Origin: CABHOJ01 sp965649545
GTDB lineage: Bacteria > Pseudomonadota > Gammaproteobacteria > Burkholderiales > Methylophilaceae
DNA length: 13,817 nt
Assembly: GCA_965649545.1 (NCBI GenBank)
Contig: CBFGLF010000040.1
Location: 1 to 13,817, forward strand
Direction of reading: 5' to 3'
Each line of letters begins with the position of its first letter. The first letter of the stretch is position 1. Both the position numbers and the translations under genes were made by a program. Positions 1 through 7,269 of this stretch are shown here, piece by piece. The notes beneath the pieces are model-generated. The model was not told where the DNA came from. It ran no database searches and saw only the letters and a program-made list of their open reading frames with translations.

Positions 1-579
1 ATCGAAGCGTTGTTTGGTTGCTTCAATCGCTTTACGTCGCTCGGCGATCTGCCCTTCGATCTTGCTGATCTCGGCTTGTGTATCTTTTAGTTCTTTAGCG
101 ACGTCTTCCGGCACGGGCTTCCTGCGTTTTTGGTAACTCTCGGAGGCTTTCTTATTGATAGCCAGTCGGTTCTTGGCGCCCGTCAGGCTCTGTTGTAAAC
201 CTAATAGCGACGCTTCGTCCATCTGTAAATTGCGCTCTTTAGCAAGATCGATCTCTTCTTCTTTGGTGTAGGCGGCTTTCAGAGCACGATCACGTCTTTG
301 TTGTTCGAGCGCTTGCTGGTTATCATTGTCATTGCTCTGCGGGTTGATCACGTGATGGCGCTTGATGACCACCCCCTGTTTGTTCATCTCGGTGCTATCG
401 CGATTGGAATATTGGGCAGGGACTGTGTCACCGTAATGGGTGACACCTTTTTCATCCACCCATTTCAGGATTTTGCCACTACCCTGCTTGTTATCAGCAG
501 CCAAAACAGCACTAGCCGCCAACATGAAGGACAGCGCGGCTAGTATCGGGTTAAAGAAGCGCAACTGCAGTGCAGTCAT
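1..579 (-). CDS. DUF4124 domain-containing secreted protein, partial (C-terminus outside window)
   Basis: The reading frame is open from an ATG at 579 to the left edge, giving 193 codons without a stop, so the C-terminus is missing. Residues 1-27 form a signal peptide: a hydrophobic core followed by AVLA-AD, a good type I cleavage site, so the protein is probably periplasmic. Residues about 37-57 (KWVDEKGVTHYGDTVP) match the start of the DUF4124 domain, a short conserved module found at the N-terminus of many proteobacterial envelope proteins and of unknown function. The rest, from about residue 80 on, is very rich in Glu, Lys, Gln and Arg and looks like a coiled coil. The ATG lies 12 nt after the pyrE stop codon, so the two genes are probably co-transcribed, with only a weak ribosome binding site. 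The role is unknown; no link to pyrimidine metabolism is visible. Confidence 0.8.
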   Translation of the reverse strand, partial: MTALQLRFFNPILAALSFMLAASAVLAADNKQGSGKILKWVDEKGVTHYGDTVPAQYSNRDSTEMNKQGVVIKRHHVINPQSNDNDNQQALEQQRRDRALKAAYTKEEEIDLAKERNLQMDEASLLGLQQSLTGAKNRLAINKKASESYQKRRKPVPEDVAKELKDTQAEISKIEGQIAERRKAIEATKQRFD

Positions 580-591
580 AAATTATCCAGG

Positions 592-1236
592 TTAGGCGGC
601 AGTGCCATACTGCGCTCGATATGATTCGATCGCTCTCAGATTCTGCGCCATGTCCGCTTGATTCTGCAAGTATCGGATCAGGCTGTCGAGGTTGGCGATG
701 GCACAGACCGGGATGCCGTTGTCCCGTTCTACTTCCTGCACGGCTGACAAGTCGCCCAGGCCGCGCTCCTGCCGATCGATGGCGATCGCGACGCCGGCAG
801 GGGTTGCGCCAGCCGCAGTAATGATGTCGACCGATTCCCGCACCGAGGTGCCGGCCGAGATGACGTCGTCGACGATCAGCACGCGCCCATGCAGACTGGC
901 GCCGACGATGGTGCCGCCTTCGCCGTGGTCCTTCGCCTCTTTACGGTTGTAGGCATAGGGTACGTTGATGCCTTGGCGCGCGAGTGCGATGGCGATGCTG
1001 GCGGCCAGCGTGATGCCCTTGTAGGCGGGGCCGAACAGCATGTCGAAGCGGATACCGGACTTCAGGATGGCGGCCGCGTAGAATTCACCCAGCTTCATCA
1101 GGCTCTCGCCGTCGTTGAACAAACCGGCATTGAAGAAATACGGGCTGAGGCGCCCGGCCTTGGTTTTGAATTCGCCGAAGCGCAGCACCTGCTTTTGGAT
1201 GGCGAATTGGATAAACTCTTGGGTGAAATCAGACAT
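592..1236 (-). CDS. pyrE: Orotate phosphoribosyltransferase
   Basis: PyrE converts orotate and PRPP to OMP in the cytoplasm, the fifth step of de novo pyrimidine synthesis. The 214-residue length equals that of the enterobacterial enzyme. The PRPP-binding signature VLIVDDVISAGTS lies at residues 119-131, and the flexible catalytic loop RKEAKDHGEGG at 98-108 carries the Lys, His and Glu expected for the family. The N-terminal stretch around residues 24-37 (KTKAGRLSPYFFNAG) is the usual orotate-site region. Its ATG is only 21 bp from the divergent exonuclease III start, so the pyrE promoter must overlap the 5' end of that gene. No rph gene or UMP-sensitive attenuator of the E. coli type is visible upstream. 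The DUF4124 gene follows directly. Confidence 0.97.
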   Translation of the reverse strand: MSDFTQEFIQFAIQKQVLRFGEFKTKAGRLSPYFFNAGLFNDGESLMKLGEFYAAAILKSGIRFDMLFGPAYKGITLAASIAIALARQGINVPYAYNRKEAKDHGEGGTIVGASLHGRVLIVDDVISAGTSVRESVDIITAAGATPAGVAIAIDRQERGLGDLSAVQEVERDNGIPVCAIANLDSLIRYLQNQADMAQNLRAIESYRAQYGTAA

Positions 1237-1245
1237 ATCGATCGT

Positions 1246-1251
1246 AAAGGA
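1246..1251 (+). promoter_or_regulatory. Ribosome binding site that decides the exonuclease III start
   Basis: AAAGGA at 1246-1251 directly abuts an ATG at 1252, which is too close for initiation there, but it sits 6 nt before an in-frame TTG at 1258. This spacing favours TTG as the start codon. Confidence 0.6.
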
Positions 1252-1257
1252 ATGGAT

Positions 1258-2040
1258 TTGCTCAGAATTATATCGTTAAACCTGAACGGCATACGGTCCG
1301 CCTCGAACAAGGGACTCTATACCTGGCTGAAAAAGCAGGATGCCGACATCGTCTGCATGCAGGAACTGAAGGCGCAAGCCGCGGACATGACGCGCGAGAT
1401 GCTGCAGCCCGAGGGCTATCACGGCTATTTCCATTACGCGGAGAAGAAGGGTTACAGCGGCGTGGGCATCTACACCCGCCAGCAACCCGATGCCATCATC
1501 GAGGGCCTCGGCATCCCCGACATCGATAGCGAAGGGCGTTACATCGAGGCCCGATTCGGCAATCTGAGCGTGGTATCGCTGTATTTGCCTTCCGGCTCCA
1601 GCGGCGAGGAGCGGCAGGCATTCAAGTTCAGCGTCATGGCGCGCTTCATGCCTCACCTGGAGGCCTTGCGCGCCAGCGGCCGTGAGGTCGTGGTCTGCGG
1701 CGATTGGAACATCGCACATCAGGAAGCGGATCTCAAGAACTGGCGCGGCAACAAAAAGAACTCAGGGTTTCTGCCGGAGGAGCGTGCCTGGCTCACGGAC
1801 CTGTTCGGTCGAGTCGGCTGGGTCGATGTCTATCGACTGCTGCATCCGGATACGCTGGAGGAGTGCTACACGTGGTGGAGTAACCGCGGCCAGGCCTGGG
1901 CCAAGAACGTCGGCTGGCGCATCGATTACCAGATCGCGACACCGGGGATCGCCGCGACGGCAAAAAAGGCAGCGATCTTCAAGGAAGAGCGTTTCAGCGA
2001 TCATGCGCCCTTGATCATCGATTACCAGACGGCGTTATAG
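1258..2040 (+). CDS. xthA: Exodeoxyribonuclease III (AP endonuclease, EEP family)
   Basis: This is an AP endonuclease and 3'-5' exonuclease/phosphatase of base excision repair. With a TTG start at 1258 the protein has 260 residues and begins MLRIISLNLNGIRSA, as is typical of the family. An ATG two codons upstream (1252) is the alternative, but it has no spacing from the AAAGGA ribosome binding site. All catalytic motifs are present: Asn8 (NLNG), Glu36 (MQELK), Tyr109, Asp149 and Asn151 (GDWNIAH), Asp223 (GWRIDY) and the terminal Asp248-His249 pair (FSDH). The reading frame stays open upstream to 889, but that part is only the shadow of pyrE. The gene is divergent from pyrE and ends 34 bp from the convergent DUF1223 gene. 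Confidence 0.96.
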   Translation: MLRIISLNLNGIRSASNKGLYTWLKKQDADIVCMQELKAQAADMTREMLQPEGYHGYFHYAEKKGYSGVGIYTRQQPDAIIEGLGIPDIDSEGRYIEARFGNLSVVSLYLPSGSSGEERQAFKFSVMARFMPHLEALRASGREVVVCGDWNIAHQEADLKNWRGNKKNSGFLPEERAWLTDLFGRVGWVDVYRLLHPDTLEECYTWWSNRGQAWAKNVGWRIDYQIATPGIAATAKKAAIFKEERFSDHAPLIIDYQTAL

Positions 2041-2074
2041 CTGGCGTGCGATCCAGCCGCTGGCGATAGAGGGT

Positions 2075-2863
2075 TCAATCGCACAACTTGCTGGCCGCTA
2101 CTTGCAATACCTCGCCGCGCTTGCGGTGCTGAACGAAGGCGGCCACGCCGGCATCACGGCCTTTCCATTCCGGCTTCAGCATCACTATCGTCTCCCAGGC
2201 TTTTGCCGCGGAAGCCTTGTCCTGTAGTGCGTAGGGCCCTAGCCATTGGCGTACCACATGATCGTGCTTGAGTAGCCGTCCGCTGTTCTCGCCGGCGTTG
2301 ATCGTGCTGCTCAACCCGTTCTCGAATACGGCGATATGGATATCACCGTGTTGCTGGCTGTCGGCATCCAGCCCCTGTGCACGTACTTTGACCATGGTCT
2401 CGCCTGACGGCAGCCTACCCAAGGTCATGGAGATCGTGGCTCGGGGTGCGTCAGAGGCGCTCTCCTGAAGAGCTTGTCGTAATCTGGCGGGTGACTGCCA
2501 GCGCCTGAAGTCGCGTCCATTGAGCATCACTTGAGGGGTGTAGACGACCTGCAGCAAGTCCTGGCTCGCCGCTTGCCGCTGGCGTGCGGTGAACGCGGCT
2601 TGCGCGAAGCGATCCTTCCACCCGATGTAGTCCCAATAGTCGACATGCAAGGCCAAGGGTACGACGACATCGGAGAGGTATCCATCGGCCTTCAGGTTGC
2701 TCAGCCAGGCATCCGCCGGCGGGCAGCTGCTGCAGCCTTCGGAGGTATAGAGCTCGATCAGTGACACCCGCTTGCTCGCGCTGGTGACCGAGCATTCGGC
2801 CCGTGCGGGTAAGGTGATGGCAAGCATGATGAATGCGACGATGAAGCAGGGTGGTTGGCGCAT
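2075..2863 (-). CDS. DUF1223 domain-containing secreted thioredoxin-like protein
   Basis: The protein has 262 residues from an ATG at 2863, which is preceded by GAGGA at a 5-nt spacing (2873-2869). The frame can be extended 28 codons upstream, but that part is charged and lacks a signal. From the chosen start, residues 1-22 are a clear signal peptide ending ARA-EC, so the protein is probably periplasmic. The family signature follows: LIELYTSEGCSSCPPAD with a CxxC pair at Cys44 and Cys47, then LALHVDYWDYIGWKD and VVYTPQVMLNGRDF. DUF1223 proteins have a thioredoxin-like N-terminal half. The CxxC suggests a thiol-disulfide role, but function and substrate are unknown. The gene is divergent from the AmpG-like permease across 109 bp and convergent with exonuclease III. 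Confidence 0.9.
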   Translation of the reverse strand: MRQPPCFIVAFIMLAITLPARAECSVTSASKRVSLIELYTSEGCSSCPPADAWLSNLKADGYLSDVVVPLALHVDYWDYIGWKDRFAQAAFTARQRQAASQDLLQVVYTPQVMLNGRDFRRWQSPARLRQALQESASDAPRATISMTLGRLPSGETMVKVRAQGLDADSQQHGDIHIAVFENGLSSTINAGENSGRLLKHDHVVRQWLGPYALQDKASAAKAWETIVMLKPEWKGRDAGVAAFVQHRKRGEVLQVAASKLCD

Positions 2864-2868
2864 GATGA

Positions 2869-2873
2869 TCCTC
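2869..2873 (-). promoter_or_regulatory. Ribosome binding site of the DUF1223 gene
   Basis: GAGGA on the minus strand lies 5 nt before the ATG at 2863. It supports this start over the upstream in-frame ATG at 2947, which would remove the signal peptide from the N-terminus. Confidence 0.6.
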
Positions 2874-2972
2874 GAGTTTTTCTTTAGTCGAAACGGCGGC
2901 GCATCACTTACACTTATGCCTGACTGATTTTGATCCACTGGTTTCACCCAACCCCATCGACAGGTGCACTGA

Positions 2973-4205
2973 ATGAATGCCTATCTTGAGATATTCCGTA
3001 GCCGCCGGGTGGCGGTCGTCTGTCTGTTGGGGTTCTCTTCCGGCCTGCCGCTGGCGCTCACCAGCGGTACCTTGCAGGCGTGGATGACGGTCTCAGGAGT
3101 AGATCTTGCGACCATCGGTATCTTTACGCTGGTGGGTATCCCCTATACCTGGAAATTCCTCTGGGCCCCGTTCATGGATCGCTATGTGCCGCCGTTCCTC
3201 GGCCGCCGTCGCGGCTGGATCGCGGCCATGCAGATGCTGCTCGGGCTGGGGATCGCCGTCATGGGCGCGCTCGATCCGGCAACCATGCCTTGGGCGTTAG
3301 CGGCGCTGGCCTTGATGGTGGCTTTCGTCTCGGCATCCCAGGATGTGGTGTTCGACGCCTATCGCGCCGATGTGTTACGGCCGGCTGAACGGGGCATAGG
3401 CGCGGCCGTGTCTGTGCTCGGTTATCGGCTAGCGATGCTGGTGTCCGGGGCCCTCGCCTTGATCCTCTCCGATCAGATCGGCTGGCAGAACACTTACTGG
3501 ATCATGGCGGTGTTGATGATCGCGGCCATCGGCGCGACCTTGTTCGGGCCGGAACCCGAGGTCGAGGTGAAGCCGCCTAAGACCCTGACGGAAGCGGTGG
3601 TGGAACCGTTGCGGGAGTTCTTCTCGCGTCATGGCGCCTGGGGCTTGTTGCTGCTGATCGTGCTCTACAAATTGGGTGATGCTTTCGCGGGTTCCCTGAC
3701 CACGGCCTTCCTCATCCGGGGGGTCGAATTCACCCCGACCGAGGTGGGTGCCATCAACAAGGGCATGGGGCTTGCAGCGACACTGGTCGGTGTCATGTTC
3801 GGCGGAGTGCTGATGGCAAAGCTGGGCCTGTATCGGTCCTTACTGGCGTTCGGCATCCTGCAGGCACTCTCCAACCTGACCTTTATGTGGCTGGCATCCA
3901 TCGGCAAGGACTACGGGGTGATGGTGCTCGCGGTCGGATTCGAGAATCTGGCGGGCGGCATGGGTACGGCGGCGTTCGTCGCCCTGTTGATGGCGATCTG
4001 CGACAAGCGGTTCACCGCCAGCCAGTTCGCGCTGCTGTCGGCGCTGGCCGCGGTCGGACGCGTCTATGTCGGCCCGGCCTCCGGCTACATGGTCGAGGCG
4101 ATCGGCTGGACCACCTTCTTCGGCTTCACCTTCCTTGTCGCCATCCCCGGCTTGCTGCTGCTCTTCGCGATGCGCGGCACCGTAGAGAAGCTGGGTCGTG
4201 CTTGA
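2973..4205 (+). CDS. ampG: AmpG-family muropeptide permease (MFS transporter)
   Basis: This is a 410-residue inner-membrane protein with about 12 hydrophobic segments. AmpG permeases import GlcNAc-anhydroMurNAc peptides released during cell-wall turnover, for recycling and, in some bacteria, as the signal for beta-lactamase induction. Family marks are GFSSGLPLALTSGTLQAWM near residue 20-38, GIPYTWKFLWAPFMDRY near 55-71, and the basic GRRRGW loop near 77-82 between helices 2 and 3. E. coli AmpG is longer (491 residues), with extra C-terminal segments missing here; shorter homologues are common in proteobacteria. No ampC, ampR or recycling gene lies nearby, so a link to beta-lactam resistance is not supported. 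CAGGTG (2961-2966) may be the ribosome binding site. The next gene overlaps its end by 8 nt, so the two are probably an operon. Confidence 0.85.
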   Translation: MNAYLEIFRSRRVAVVCLLGFSSGLPLALTSGTLQAWMTVSGVDLATIGIFTLVGIPYTWKFLWAPFMDRYVPPFLGRRRGWIAAMQMLLGLGIAVMGALDPATMPWALAALALMVAFVSASQDVVFDAYRADVLRPAERGIGAAVSVLGYRLAMLVSGALALILSDQIGWQNTYWIMAVLMIAAIGATLFGPEPEVEVKPPKTLTEAVVEPLREFFSRHGAWGLLLLIVLYKLGDAFAGSLTTAFLIRGVEFTPTEVGAINKGMGLAATLVGVMFGGVLMAKLGLYRSLLAFGILQALSNLTFMWLASIGKDYGVMVLAVGFENLAGGMGTAAFVALLMAICDKRFTASQFALLSALAAVGRVYVGPASGYMVEAIGWTTFFGFTFLVAIPGLLLLFAMRGTVEKLGRA

Positions 4206-4863
4206 GCTCTCACTGACGGCGGCATTCCTCGTCGGCTTGCTCGGCGGCGGTCATTGTGCCGGCATGTGTGGCGGGATCGTCGGCGCTGTCACTGTGACCT
4301 TGCCCGGCAGCCGGCCCCAGTGGCCCTTCCTCCTCGCCTATAACTTCGGGAGGATCACGAGCTATTCCCTGGCGGGGGTGCTTGCAGGTGCCATCGGCGC
4401 TTCAAGTTTCTTTCTCGATCACCTGTTGCCGATCGAAAAGATCCTTTACGCCGTGGCGAATGTCATGCTCATTCTGCTGGGTTTGTATCTGGCCGGCATC
4501 TGGCGTGTGCTGACCCGGCTCGAGGTCGTGGGCGGGCACTTATGGCAGCGACTCCAGCCGTACTCGCGAAAGTTGTTGCCGGTGCGCACAGTTCCACAAG
4601 CGGTGCTGTTGGGAATGCTCTGGGGCTGGTTGCCCTGTGGGCTGGTCTACAGCGTGCTGGTTGCCGCCATCGCCACGGCCGAACCCGCTGAAGGGGCGCT
4701 TTTGATGCTGACGTTCGGATTGGGCACCCTGCCGGCATTGCTGTCCATGGGCATGGCCGCGGTACAGGTCAAGGCATGGTTGCAGCACCCGTGGGTCAGG
4801 CGCGTCAGTGGGATAGTCGTCGTGGCTTTCGGCGTCAGCGGATTGCTGCAGTTGCTGCGTTAG
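4198..4863 (+). CDS. TauE/SafE-type (DsbD_2/UreH-like) integral membrane protein
   Basis: This 221-residue protein has six predicted transmembrane segments (about 5-32, 42-72, 82-102, 132-160, 165-190 and 198-220). It belongs to the group annotated as sulfite exporter TauE/SafE family, which resembles the transmembrane domain of DsbD. The marks are GGGHCAGMCGGI at residues 16-27 (His19, Cys20, Cys24) and WGWLPCGLVYS at 143-152 (Cys147). These conserved cysteines at the starts of the two half-repeats suggest thiol or metal handling, as in proteins found near cytochrome oxidase maturation genes, but the substrate is not known and sulfite export is unproven. The start is GTG at 4198, overlapping the ampG end by 8 nt, which implies translational coupling. 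The gene ends 24 bp from the convergent metW. Confidence 0.85.
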   Translation: MLELSLTAAFLVGLLGGGHCAGMCGGIVGAVTVTLPGSRPQWPFLLAYNFGRITSYSLAGVLAGAIGASSFFLDHLLPIEKILYAVANVMLILLGLYLAGIWRVLTRLEVVGGHLWQRLQPYSRKLLPVRTVPQAVLLGMLWGWLPCGLVYSVLVAAIATAEPAEGALLMLTFGLGTLPALLSMGMAAVQVKAWLQHPWVRRVSGIVVVAFGVSGLLQLLR

Positions 4864-4887
4864 AGAGGATGGCGCCCCGCAGCGGGA

Positions 4888-5505
4888 TCAGGAGTTGCGT
4901 AGGCGGTACATCGCTAGGCTGCCCAGCAGGTTGGGCATGAACGTGACGAGCTTGCCGTTGGTCAGTACACGGCGTTCCATGACATGGATATTGTGGTCCA
5001 CGCAGAAATTGTCGAAATCCCGGATGGTGCAGAGGTGCACGTTCGGCGTGTCGTACCACTGGTAGGGCAGTTCTTTCGAGACCGGCATCTGGCCGCCGAC
5101 GATCTGCGAACGACTGCGCCAGTAACCGAAGTTCGGGAAGGTGACGATGGCTTCACGACCGACGCGCAACATCTCCTGCACGATGCCTTCGGTGTTATGC
5201 ATCGCCTGCAGGGTCTGGGAGAGGATGACCACATCGAAGGATTGCGCTTCGAACCCCGACAGGCCGTCTTCCAGGTCCATCTGGATGACATTCAGTTGCT
5301 TGGCGATACATTGCAGCCAGTTGGCATCGTCCTTCTCCACACCGTAGCCGCGCACATCCAGCGAGCCGCGCAGGAAGTGCAGCAAAGAGCCGTCACCGCA
5401 ACCGAGGTCGAGCACCTTGGTGCCCAAGCGCACCCAATCTGCGATGATCGCAAAGTCCTGTCTGAATTCTGTGTTGTTCGCCATATTTTCGGTCTGCACG
5501 TTCAT
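4888..5505 (-). CDS. metW: Methionine biosynthesis protein MetW (SAM-methyltransferase fold)
   Basis: The protein has 205 residues and a class I SAM-methyltransferase fold. Motif I (VLDLGCGDG) lies at 31-39, followed by an acidic residue region GYGVEKD near 53-59 and DVVILSQTLQ near 91-100. MetW is the regular partner of MetX in proteobacteria. It is required for efficient homoserine acylation in some species and has been reported to act by binding and activating MetX; a methyl-transfer substrate is not established. The ATG at 5505 overlaps the metX stop codon as ATGA and is preceded by GGGAG at a spacing of about 6 nt, so the two are translationally coupled. An internal ATG at residue 8 is a less likely start. 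Confidence 0.95.
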   Translation of the reverse strand: MNVQTENMANNTEFRQDFAIIADWVRLGTKVLDLGCGDGSLLHFLRGSLDVRGYGVEKDDANWLQCIAKQLNVIQMDLEDGLSGFEAQSFDVVILSQTLQAMHNTEGIVQEMLRVGREAIVTFPNFGYWRSRSQIVGGQMPVSKELPYQWYDTPNVHLCTIRDFDNFCVDHNIHVMERRVLTNGKLVTFMPNLLGSLAMYRLRNS

Positions 5506-6656
5506 GAGCTGCTCCCGGTCTCGCTGCGCTCAAGCGAGATGTTGGCGAGGTAGGAGCGCAGGATCGCGTGATAGTGCGGGTCCGGCATCAGGAACGCATC
5601 GTGGCCATGGGCGGCCGTGACTTCGGCGTAACTCACCGCCAACTCGTTATCCAGCAAGGCCTTGACGATCTCGCGCGAACGCGCCGGCGAGAAACGCCAG
5701 TCGCTGGTGAACGAGACCACCAGGAATTTGGCTTTGGCGGCGGCCAGTGCTTTGCTGAGGTCGCCACCGTAGGTCAAGGCGGGGTCGAAATAGTCGAGTG
5801 CACGCGTCATGCGCAAATAGGTATTGGCATCGAATTCGCCGGCGAACTTGTCGCCCTGGTAGCGCAGATAGGATTCCATCTCGAACTCGACATCGAAGCT
5901 GTACTGGATGTCGCCTGCACGTAGTTTGCGACCGAATTTCTCGCCCATGGCATCGTCCGACAGGTAAGTGATATGCCCAAGCATGCGGGCGATCCGCAAG
6001 CCTCGGCGGGGGACGGTGCCTTGAGCGTAGTAATCGCCGCCGTGGAATTCCGGATCGGTGATGATGGCCTGGCGTGCGACCTCGTTGAAGGCGACGTTCT
6101 GTGCCGTGAGGTTGGGTGCGGAAGCGATGACCAGTGCATGGCGGACACGCTCCGGATGCGCGATCGTCCATTGCAGCGCCTGCATGCCGCCCAGGCTGCC
6201 GCCCACGACTGCCGCCAGTTGATCGATGCCGAGATGATCGGCCAGCCTCACTTGCGTCGTTACCCAGTCTTCCACCGTGACCAACGGGAAAGCGGCGCCC
6301 CAAGGTTTGCCGGTGGCCGGGTTGATGGACGATGGTCCGGTCGAACCGTGACAGCCGCCAAGGTTGTTGAGGCCGATGACGAAGAAGCGGTCGGTGTCGA
6401 GCGGCTTGCCGGGGCCGATCAGGTTGTCCCACCAGCCCGGGTATTTATCGCTCTCGTTGTACTTGCCTGCGACATGGTGGTTGCCCGATAGGGCGTGGCA
6501 GATCAGCACGGCATTGGACCGCTCGGCGTTCAGGGTGCCGTAGGTCTCGTACACCAGGTCGTAGGCAGGCAGGGTCTCGCCGCTCTTCAACGCGAGCGGT
6601 TCCGAGAAATGCGCGGTCTGTGCCTGTACGATGCCTACGGAGGAGTTCTCTGACAT
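5502..6656 (-). CDS. metX: Homoserine O-acyltransferase MetX
   Basis: MetX activates homoserine by O-acylation, the first committed step of methionine synthesis, in the cytoplasm. The 384-residue protein is an alpha/beta hydrolase with the nucleophile Ser154 in GGSLGG (152-157), the acid Asp319 (TSDWRFSP) and His352 (GHDAF). Other family blocks are ETYGTLN (37-43), CHALSGNHH (53-61) and NNLGGCHGSTGP (97-108). Whether the donor is acetyl-CoA or succinyl-CoA cannot be settled by eye; many proteobacterial MetX enzymes that occur with MetW use succinyl-CoA. No Shine-Dalgarno precedes the ATG at 6656. Instead a perfect TATAAT (6669-6664) lies just upstream, which predicts a leaderless transcript. 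There is no room for a SAM riboswitch. Confidence 0.96.
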   Translation of the reverse strand: MSENSSVGIVQAQTAHFSEPLALKSGETLPAYDLVYETYGTLNAERSNAVLICHALSGNHHVAGKYNESDKYPGWWDNLIGPGKPLDTDRFFVIGLNNLGGCHGSTGPSSINPATGKPWGAAFPLVTVEDWVTTQVRLADHLGIDQLAAVVGGSLGGMQALQWTIAHPERVRHALVIASAPNLTAQNVAFNEVARQAIITDPEFHGGDYYAQGTVPRRGLRIARMLGHITYLSDDAMGEKFGRKLRAGDIQYSFDVEFEMESYLRYQGDKFAGEFDANTYLRMTRALDYFDPALTYGGDLSKALAAAKAKFLVVSFTSDWRFSPARSREIVKALLDNELAVSYAEVTAAHGHDAFLMPDPHYHAILRSYLANISLERSETGSSS

Positions 6657-6663
6657 GGCCGGA

Positions 6664-6669
6664 ATTATA
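6664..6669 (-). promoter_or_regulatory. Probable metX -10 box (TATAAT)
   Basis: A perfect TATAAT on the minus strand ends 7 nt before the metX ATG at 6656, placing the expected transcription start at about 6657-6658. No convincing -35 hexamer stands 16-18 nt upstream (AGGCCG), so an activator may be needed. Confidence 0.4.
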
Positions 6670-6679
6670 CACGGACGGC

Positions 6680-6685
6680 TATACT
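6680..6685 (+). promoter_or_regulatory. Possible carbonic anhydrase gene -10 box (TATACT)
   Basis: TATACT on the plus strand ends 7 nt before the ATG at 6693, so the mRNA would start at about 6692 and be almost leaderless. The -35 position (GGCCGG) does not match the consensus. It is arranged nearly symmetrically with the metX -10 box. Confidence 0.3.
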
Positions 6686-6692
6686 ACGGCCT

Positions 6693-7229
6693 ATGCCGCC
6701 AAACATCTCAAGCTATCAAGGGGTCAGTCCGCGCATCGGCCCCGATGTTTACATCCATGACACTGCTGTCGTCATCGGCGACGTCTGCCTGGAACAAGAT
6801 GTCTCGGTGTGGCCGACCGTGGTGATCCGGGGCGATGTCAACAGCATCCATATCGGTGCTGGCACCAATGTGCAGGACGGATCGGTGCTGCACGTGAACC
6901 ATCGCTCGACCAGCGACCCTGCGGGGGCGCCGTTGATCCTCGGTCGTCATGTCACCATCGGGCATGCAGTGATATTGCACGGGTGCACCATCGAGGACGA
7001 GTGCCTGATCGGCATGGGTAGCATCGTCATGGACAAGGCGATCATCCGGAAGCATGTGCTGTTGGGGGCTGGTAGCCTGGTGCCGGAAGGCAAGGTCCTC
7101 GAGAGCGGCTATCTGTATCTCGGCAGCCCGGTCAAGCAGGTGCGGCGGCTGACCGAGCAGGAGCTTGGCCATTTCATGTATTCCGCCCAGAACTACATCC
7201 TGCTCAAGAACCAATATCTCGGCCATTGA
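6693..7229 (+). CDS. Gamma-class carbonic anhydrase family protein (left-handed beta-helix)
   Basis: This 178-residue hexapeptide-repeat protein belongs to the YrdA/PaaY/CaiE group of gamma carbonic anhydrases. These proteins form trimers with a metal at the subunit interface and hydrate CO2, although many bacterial members have low or unmeasured activity. The metal ligands are present as His67 (VLHVNH), His91 and His96 (IGHAVILHGC), together with the conserved Arg46/Asp48 (RGDVN) and Gln61 (NVQDGS). The imperfect hexapeptide pattern runs from about residue 13 to 140 and is followed by a C-terminal helix. No clear ribosome binding site is visible, and the ATG lies 36 bp from the divergent metX. 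The transporter gene follows after 40 bp. The physiological substrate cannot be told from sequence. Confidence 0.92.
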   Translation: MPPNISSYQGVSPRIGPDVYIHDTAVVIGDVCLEQDVSVWPTVVIRGDVNSIHIGAGTNVQDGSVLHVNHRSTSDPAGAPLILGRHVTIGHAVILHGCTIEDECLIGMGSIVMDKAIIRKHVLLGAGSLVPEGKVLESGYLYLGSPVKQVRRLTEQELGHFMYSAQNYILLKNQYLGH

Positions 7230-7251
7230 AGTTGCCGGGAATTCACATGAC

Positions 7252-7262
7252 CCTACTGTAGG
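7252..7262 (+). repeat. 11-nt palindrome overlapping the DMT transporter ribosome binding site
   Basis: CCTAC-T-GTAGG is a perfect inverted repeat. Its right arm overlaps TAGGA (7259-7263), the ribosome binding site 6 nt before the ATG at 7270. It could be an operator or a small structure masking the site, or it may be chance. Confidence 0.3.
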
Positions 7263-7269
7263 ATCCACC

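Noticed and set aside
889..1257. Upstream extension of the exonuclease III frame by about 120 codons
   Set aside because: It overlaps the pyrE coding region on the other strand and lacks any family match; the nuclease N-terminus is complete from 1258.
2040..2057. Stem GCTGG/CCAGC after the exonuclease III stop as a terminator
   Set aside because: Only 5 bp with an 8-nt loop and no U-tract on either strand.
2864..2947. 28-codon N-terminal extension of the DUF1223 protein
   Set aside because: It would bury the signal peptide, and the ribosome binding site GAGGA supports the internal ATG at 2863.
2864..2972. Sigma70 promoters in the DUF1223/ampG divergent spacer
   Set aside because: A TACACT-like box on plus and CATAAG on minus can be found, but neither has a -35 hexamer at acceptable spacing; promoters are likely here but cannot be placed.
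4864..4887. Possible bidirectional terminator between the TauE-like gene and metW
   Set aside because: Only a 4-bp GC stem (CCCG/CGGG) without a U-tract can be drawn.
5647..6432. 261-codon minus-strand frame inside metX
   Set aside because: It is an out-of-frame shadow of metX, very rich in Arg, Pro and His, with no start context.
6657..6692. SAM or SAH riboswitch upstream of metX
   Set aside because: The spacer is 36 bp and would leave almost no leader, far too short for any known class.
7165..7269. 35-codon N-terminal extension of the EamA transporter
   Set aside because: It overlaps the end of the carbonic anhydrase gene, and the downstream ATG at 7270 has a well-spaced ribosome binding site.
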